Below, piece after piece: positions 14,346-17,694 of a stretch of 17,694 nucleotides of DNA. The translations under genes were made by a program, and so were the position numbers. The notes under the pieces are model-generated. The model saw only the letters and a list, made by a program, of their open reading frames with translations, was not told where the DNA came from and did not search any database. This DNA comes from Betaproteobacteria bacterium (lineage in GTDB: Bacteria; Pseudomonadota; Gammaproteobacteria; Burkholderiales; SG8-39), in contig SCUH01000158.1 of assembly GCA_004298295.1 (NCBI GenBank), forward strand, positions 1-17,694, given 5' to 3'. Each line of letters begins with the position of its first letter. The first letter of the stretch is position 1.

Positions 14346-16604
14346 CTAGGCGCGGCGCAGATCGACAACCTGCGCCGTGCGCTTCGAACCGCTGGCGAGG
14401 CGCCGGCGCTGGCGCACGCGCGCGGCGTCGAGCAGCATGCGACCCGCCCAGCGATAGACGTTGAATTCCTGCACCAGCCTGCGCATGCTGCGCATGCGGC
14501 TGCGCTGCTCGTCCGGGGGCATGGCGAGCGCCTGCCCCAGCGCCGCGGCGCATTCCTCGGTGTCGTAGGGGTTGACGATCAGCGCCTCGGGCAGCTCGCG
14601 CGCGGCGCCGGTGAACTGCGACAGGATCAGCGCGCCGCGCTCGTCGTCGCGCGCCGCGACGAACTCCTTGGCGACCAGATTCATGCCGTCGTGCAGGCTC
14701 GAGACGAAGCCGAAGTCGGCGGCGCGGTAACAGGTGTAGACCTGGGCGGCGTCGTGGTGCTCGATGCGCAGCACCACCGGCTGGCAGGTCGGCGTGCCGA
14801 AACGCTCGTTGATGTGCTGCGCGGCGGCGCGCACGCGCGCGTCGAGATTCTGGTATTCCTCGATGCTGGAGCGCGAGGGTGCCGCGATCTGCAAGAAGGC
14901 GAAACGGCCGATCCACTGCGGCTCCAGTTCGAGCAGCCGCTCGATCGCGGCAAAGCGCTCCAGGATGCCCTTGGTGTAGTCGAGCCGGTCGACGCCGACG
15001 CCGAGGCGCACGTCGTCGGCGAGCCCGTGTTCGCGGCGGATCCGGGCGCGGCATTCGGCGACCGGCGGCTGCGCGGCGAGCGGCGCCGGCGGCCATTCGA
15101 TCGAGATCGGATAGCGGTGCACCTCGGTCGGCTCGCCGCCGTAGGAGATGGTGAAGGTCTCGCGGTCGACGCGTGCTTCGAGGTAGCGGTCGACCGTGTC
15201 GAAGAAGTTGTTGCAGTGGAACTGGGTGTGGAATCCCAGGATCGAGGAGCCGAGCAGTCCCTCCAGGATCTCGCGCCGCCACGGGCAGACGCCGAAGGCC
15301 TCGGGATTGGGCCAGGGAATGTGCCAGAAGGCGATGATGGTGGCGCGCGGCAGGCGCTCGCGGATCATGCGCGGCGCCAGCGCCAGGTGGTAGTCCTGCA
15401 CCAGCACGATCGGGTCGGCGGTGCGCGATTCGCTCTCCACCGCGCGCGCGAAACGGCGATTGATCTCGCGGTAATGCTCCCAGTCCGGGGCGCGGAACAC
15501 CGGCCGCGTATGCGCGATGTGGCACAGCGGCCACAGCCCCTCGTTGGCAAAACCGTAGTAGTAGCCCGCCTCCTCTTCCTTGCTGAGCCAGACGCGACGG
15601 ATGCGATACGCCGGCTTGTCCGGCGGCACCATGACATGGTCCTGCGCATCGACCATTTCGCGGTCGGCGTTGCCCGAGCCGTGCGCGATCCAGGTGCCGG
15701 AGCAGGCGCGCATCACCGGTTCGAGTGCGGTCACGAGGCCGCTCGCGGGGCGGCGCACGTCGATGCCGCGGTCGCGCCGCACGTGGATGTAGGGCTCGCG
15801 GTTCGAAACGATCAGGATCTCGTCGCCCTTCAAATCCTCGCGCAGGATGCTGCGCAGCGCCTCCGGGCGCCAGCTGATCTGCGCCTCGTCTCGCATGCGC
15901 CGCTCGGCGTCCAGGTCGTGCACCAGCGCTTCCAGATCGCGCGCGATCGGCCGCAGCTCGCGCGCCTTGGGCTGCAGCGACAGCGCAAGCGACTGGCCGC
16001 GGATCAGCGCCTTGATTCCGGCCATCCAGCCGCGGAACGAGATCTCGGCGATCACCACCGTGATGAGCGCGACCACCGCGCCGAGCGCGGCGAACAGGTA
16101 CACGATGTACTCCTTGGTGTCGGCGCTGCGCCGCTCGATGAAGCTCATGTCGTGCACCACCAGCACCTCGCCGAGGCGCTGGTCCTCCAGCGTCACCGGT
16201 CGTGCGACCACGTGCAGCGGGCCGCCCGGCAGTTTGAGCACGTGGCCGGTGTCTTCGACCTCCGCGTTCGCCTTGCGGCAGGCGATTTCGCCGGGCAGCG
16301 CCGGCGTCTTGTACAGGAGCCTGCCCGTGGTGTCGCAGAAGCCGAGCGCGTAGAGGCGCTCGTCCTGCAGCAGGCGGCCGAAGAACGCCTGCACGCGCTG
16401 CAGCCGCACGATGTCGCGCTCCTTGGCCGTAAGCAGCTCGACCAGCGGCTCCTGCGCGGCTGCGGTCACCAGCTTGGACCGCATGTCGAGGTCGCGCACG
16501 AACCACTTCAGCGTCAGGTCGTCGACCAGCGGCACCACGCCGTACGCGATGGCACCCAGCGCCAGCATCAGCGGTATAACGAAGCGGAGCGACAGGCGCA
16601 TCAT
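14346..16604 (-). CDS. otsA: Membrane-anchored OtsA-like synthase with N-terminal sensor region
   Basis: A 752-residue GT20 enzyme, expected to join glucose from a sugar nucleotide to glucose-6-phosphate. The GT20 part is about 260-735, the size of whole E. coli OtsA (474). It has IVSNREP (265-271), PASGLVTAL (286-294), VQDYHLAL (402-409), FWHIPWPNPE (426-435), GVDRLDYTKG (537-546) and DGMNLVAKE (639-647). Ahead of it lie a membrane helix (about 7-27), a probably periplasmic region (28-163) with Cys90 and Cys109, a second helix (165-187) and a HAMP-like linker (188-240), the layout of a transmembrane receptor. AGGAG (16612-16616) sits seven bases before the ATG. The donor loop reads PASGL rather than the SAGGL of E. 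coli OtsA, so this is a divergent branch and the acceptor is not certain. The adjacent otsB supports trehalose-6-phosphate. Confidence 0.9.
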   Translation of the reverse strand: MMRLSLRFVIPLMLALGAIAYGVVPLVDDLTLKWFVRDLDMRSKLVTAAAQEPLVELLTAKERDIVRLQRVQAFFGRLLQDERLYALGFCDTTGRLLYKTPALPGEIACRKANAEVEDTGHVLKLPGGPLHVVARPVTLEDQRLGEVLVVHDMSFIERRSADTKEYIVYLFAALGAVVALITVVIAEISFRGWMAGIKALIRGQSLALSLQPKARELRPIARDLEALVHDLDAERRMRDEAQISWRPEALRSILREDLKGDEILIVSNREPYIHVRRDRGIDVRRPASGLVTALEPVMRACSGTWIAHGSGNADREMVDAQDHVMVPPDKPAYRIRRVWLSKEEEAGYYYGFANEGLWPLCHIAHTRPVFRAPDWEHYREINRRFARAVESESRTADPIVLVQDYHLALAPRMIRERLPRATIIAFWHIPWPNPEAFGVCPWRREILEGLLGSSILGFHTQFHCNNFFDTVDRYLEARVDRETFTISYGGEPTEVHRYPISIEWPPAPLAAQPPVAECRARIRREHGLADDVRLGVGVDRLDYTKGILERFAAIERLLELEPQWIGRFAFLQIAAPSRSSIEEYQNLDARVRAAAQHINERFGTPTCQPVVLRIEHHDAAQVYTCYRAADFGFVSSLHDGMNLVAKEFVAARDDERGALILSQFTGAARELPEALIVNPYDTEECAAALGQALAMPPDEQRSRMRSMRRLVQEFNVYRWAGRMLLDAARVRQRRRLASGSKRTAQVVDLRRA

Positions 16605-16647
16605 GGCTGGACTCCTATCGTCGGCCGAAAGTGTGCATTTTAGTCCT

Positions 16648-17415
16648 TCAGTCGCGTTTCCGGATCGGTTTCACCGGCCCGCGGTAGCGCTCGCGGCCCG
16701 GCTTGCCGGCGAGTGCCGGCAGCTCGAGCGGCGCTTCCTTCAGCCTGCGGTAGGGCACCTGCTCGAGCAGGTGCGCGATGAGGTCGAGCCGGCCGCGGCG
16801 CTGGTCGTTGAACTCGACCACGTGCCAGGGCGCATGCCTGCGGTGCGTCGCCTCGAACATCGCGTCGCGCGCGCGTCCGTACTCGACGTAGCGCCGGCGC
16901 GCCTCGAGATCGATCGGCGAGATCTTCCAGCGCTTGAGAGGATTGCCGGCGCGCTCGGCGAAGCGCTCCTCCTGGACGCTCTGGTCCACGGCCAGCCAGT
17001 ACTTGCACAGCAGGATGCCGTCTTGCGTCAGCATCTTCTCGAACAGCGGCGCCTGCTTCAGGAAGCGGCGGTATTCGGTCTCGCTGCAATAGCCCATGAC
17101 CCGCTCGACGCCGGCGCGGTTGTACCAGCTGCGATCGAACAGCACCATTTCGCCCGCCGCCGGCAGGTGCGCGACGTAGCGCTGGAAATACCACTGCGTG
17201 CGCTCGAGTTCGGTCGGTTTCGCCAGGGCGACGATGCGCACCTGGCGCGGGTTGAGCGTCGCCGCGATGGCGCTGATCGAGCCGCCCTTGCCGGCGGTGT
17301 CGCGGCCCTCGAACAGCACCACCAGGCGCCGGCCCGTGTGGCGCAGCCAGTGCGCGAGGTTGTTGAGCTCGAGCTGCAGCGGCTCGAGTTCCCTTTCGTA
17401 GTCCTTCTTCTTCAT
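16648..17415 (-). CDS. ppk2: Polyphosphate kinase 2 family protein
   Basis: A 255-residue cytoplasmic PPK2 with a single P-loop kinase domain. PPK2 enzymes move phosphate between polyphosphate and nucleotides, usually in the direction of making ATP or GTP. Walker A is FEGRDTAGKGG (35-45), Walker B is LFDRSWYNRAGVE (92-104), and the lid KRWKISPIDLEARRRY (161-176) follows the family pattern. The length fits the short one-domain class; nucleotide preference (mono- or diphosphate) cannot be decided by eye. It lies 12 bases after the slipin gene and 43 before otsA on the same strand, so it is probably in the same operon. It may supply NTP for Glk or for making the sugar donor. No strong ribosome site is visible before the ATG at 17415. 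Confidence 0.95.
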   Translation of the reverse strand: MKKKDYERELEPLQLELNNLAHWLRHTGRRLVVLFEGRDTAGKGGSISAIAATLNPRQVRIVALAKPTELERTQWYFQRYVAHLPAAGEMVLFDRSWYNRAGVERVMGYCSETEYRRFLKQAPLFEKMLTQDGILLCKYWLAVDQSVQEERFAERAGNPLKRWKISPIDLEARRRYVEYGRARDAMFEATHRRHAPWHVVEFNDQRRGRLDLIAHLLEQVPYRRLKEAPLELPALAGKPGRERYRGPVKPIRKRD

Positions 17416-17427
17416 GCGGCTTCGCCG

Positions 17428-17694
17428 TCAGCCGGCTTTCGCTGCACCCCGCGTCAGGGCCTGATAGAGCTCCACCGGGAGCGGGAAGACGATGGTGTTG
17501 CTCTTGTCGCCGGCGATGGCGTTGAGCGTCTGCAGGTAGCGCAGCTGCATCGCCTCCGGCTGGCGCGCGAGCATCTGCGCCGCGGCGAGGAGCTTTTCGG
17601 ACGCCTGCAGCTCGCCCTCGGCGTGGATCACCTTGGCGCGCCGCGCGCGCTCGGCTTCGGCCTGCTGCGCGATGGCGCGCACCATCGATTCGTT
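17428..17694 (-). CDS. Slipin/stomatin-like (SPFH) protein, C-terminal part
   Basis: The reading frame runs off the right edge, so only the last 88 residues are seen; the ATG at 17685 is internal. The visible part is the charged helical end of a slipin-type SPFH protein: QQAEAERARRAKVIHAEGEL, then ASEKLLAAAQML, QLRYLQTLNAIA and the typical SNTIVFPLPVEL ending. SPFH proteins form membrane-associated oligomeric rings or microdomains, and slipins usually have an N-terminal membrane hairpin, which lies outside the window. It is the most upstream visible gene of the minus-strand operon, 12 bases before ppk2. The operon promoter is therefore likely outside the window. Other SPFH members such as HflC or QmcA are less likely from the LRYLQTL and TIVFPLP motifs. 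Confidence 0.85.
   Translation of the reverse strand, partial: NESMVRAIAQQAEAERARRAKVIHAEGELQASEKLLAAAQMLARQPEAMQLRYLQTLNAIAGDKSNTIVFPLPVELYQALTRGAAKAG

Noticed and set aside
13582..16506. A 974-codon minus frame suggesting an OtsA-OtsB fusion
   Set aside because: The part upstream of 14337 is in a different frame from otsA and is Arg-rich shadow sequence. otsA ends with its own TAG at 14346-14348, so the two genes are separate.
1..17694. CRISPR arrays, insertion sequences, tRNA or rRNA genes, prophage or att sites
   Set aside because: No regularly spaced repeats, transposase-like frames, terminal repeats or tRNA-like cloverleaf sequences were seen on either strand.

Overview
The window is GC-rich, tightly packed bacterial chromosome. 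It carries thirteen complete genes and one gene cut by the right edge. A proteobacterium, most likely a betaproteobacterium (Burkholderiales or Rhodocyclales type), is suggested by the pntB-LUD pair, the TAXI-type TRAP transporter, the YbdK ligase and the OtsA/OtsB/GH15 cluster. That placement is inference from family content, because no rRNA or other strong marker is present. Non-ATG starts are frequent: GTG for pntB, mscS, ybdK and glk, and TTG for marR and the Kef-like gene.

Layout. (1) 7-2081, plus strand: pntB (membrane transhydrogenase beta subunit), overlapping by one base a LutC-type LUD-domain gene. (2) 2104-4091, minus strand: an AT-richer secreted trypsin-like protease and a MarR regulator. 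Two strong intrinsic terminators and a sigma-70-like promoter bracket this region. The stretch upstream of marR is the most unusual non-coding part: promoter, 10-residue open frame, UUCG-loop terminator, then marR on a TTG start. It is either a small RNA of about 90 nt or an attenuated marR leader. (3) 4141-7306, minus strand: a fused TRAP permease and its TAXI periplasmic binding protein. (4) 7493-10751, plus strand: a probable operon of a MscS-type channel (preceded by an 8-codon upstream frame), a short Kef-like membrane protein without an RCK domain, and a YbdK-type carboxylate-amine ligase. (5) 10823-17694, minus strand: a probable six-gene operon transcribed as slipin, PPK2, otsA, otsB, GH15, glk, with gaps of 43 bases or less and one ATGA overlap.

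How the genes may work together. The right-hand operon could both make and break down trehalose. OtsA and OtsB make it from a sugar nucleotide and glucose-6-phosphate. The GH15 enzyme, which has no signal peptide, could cleave trehalose or another alpha-glucan to glucose. Glk returns glucose to glucose-6-phosphate, and PPK2 could supply nucleotide triphosphate from polyphosphate. OtsA is unusual: about 260 extra N-terminal residues hold two membrane segments, a probable periplasmic sensor region with two cysteines, and a HAMP-like linker. The enzyme may therefore be membrane-bound and controlled by an outside signal. With the neighbouring MscS channel and Kef-like protein, the right half of the window reads as an osmotic or envelope-stress region.

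All family assignments come from reading motifs by eye; no database search was run.
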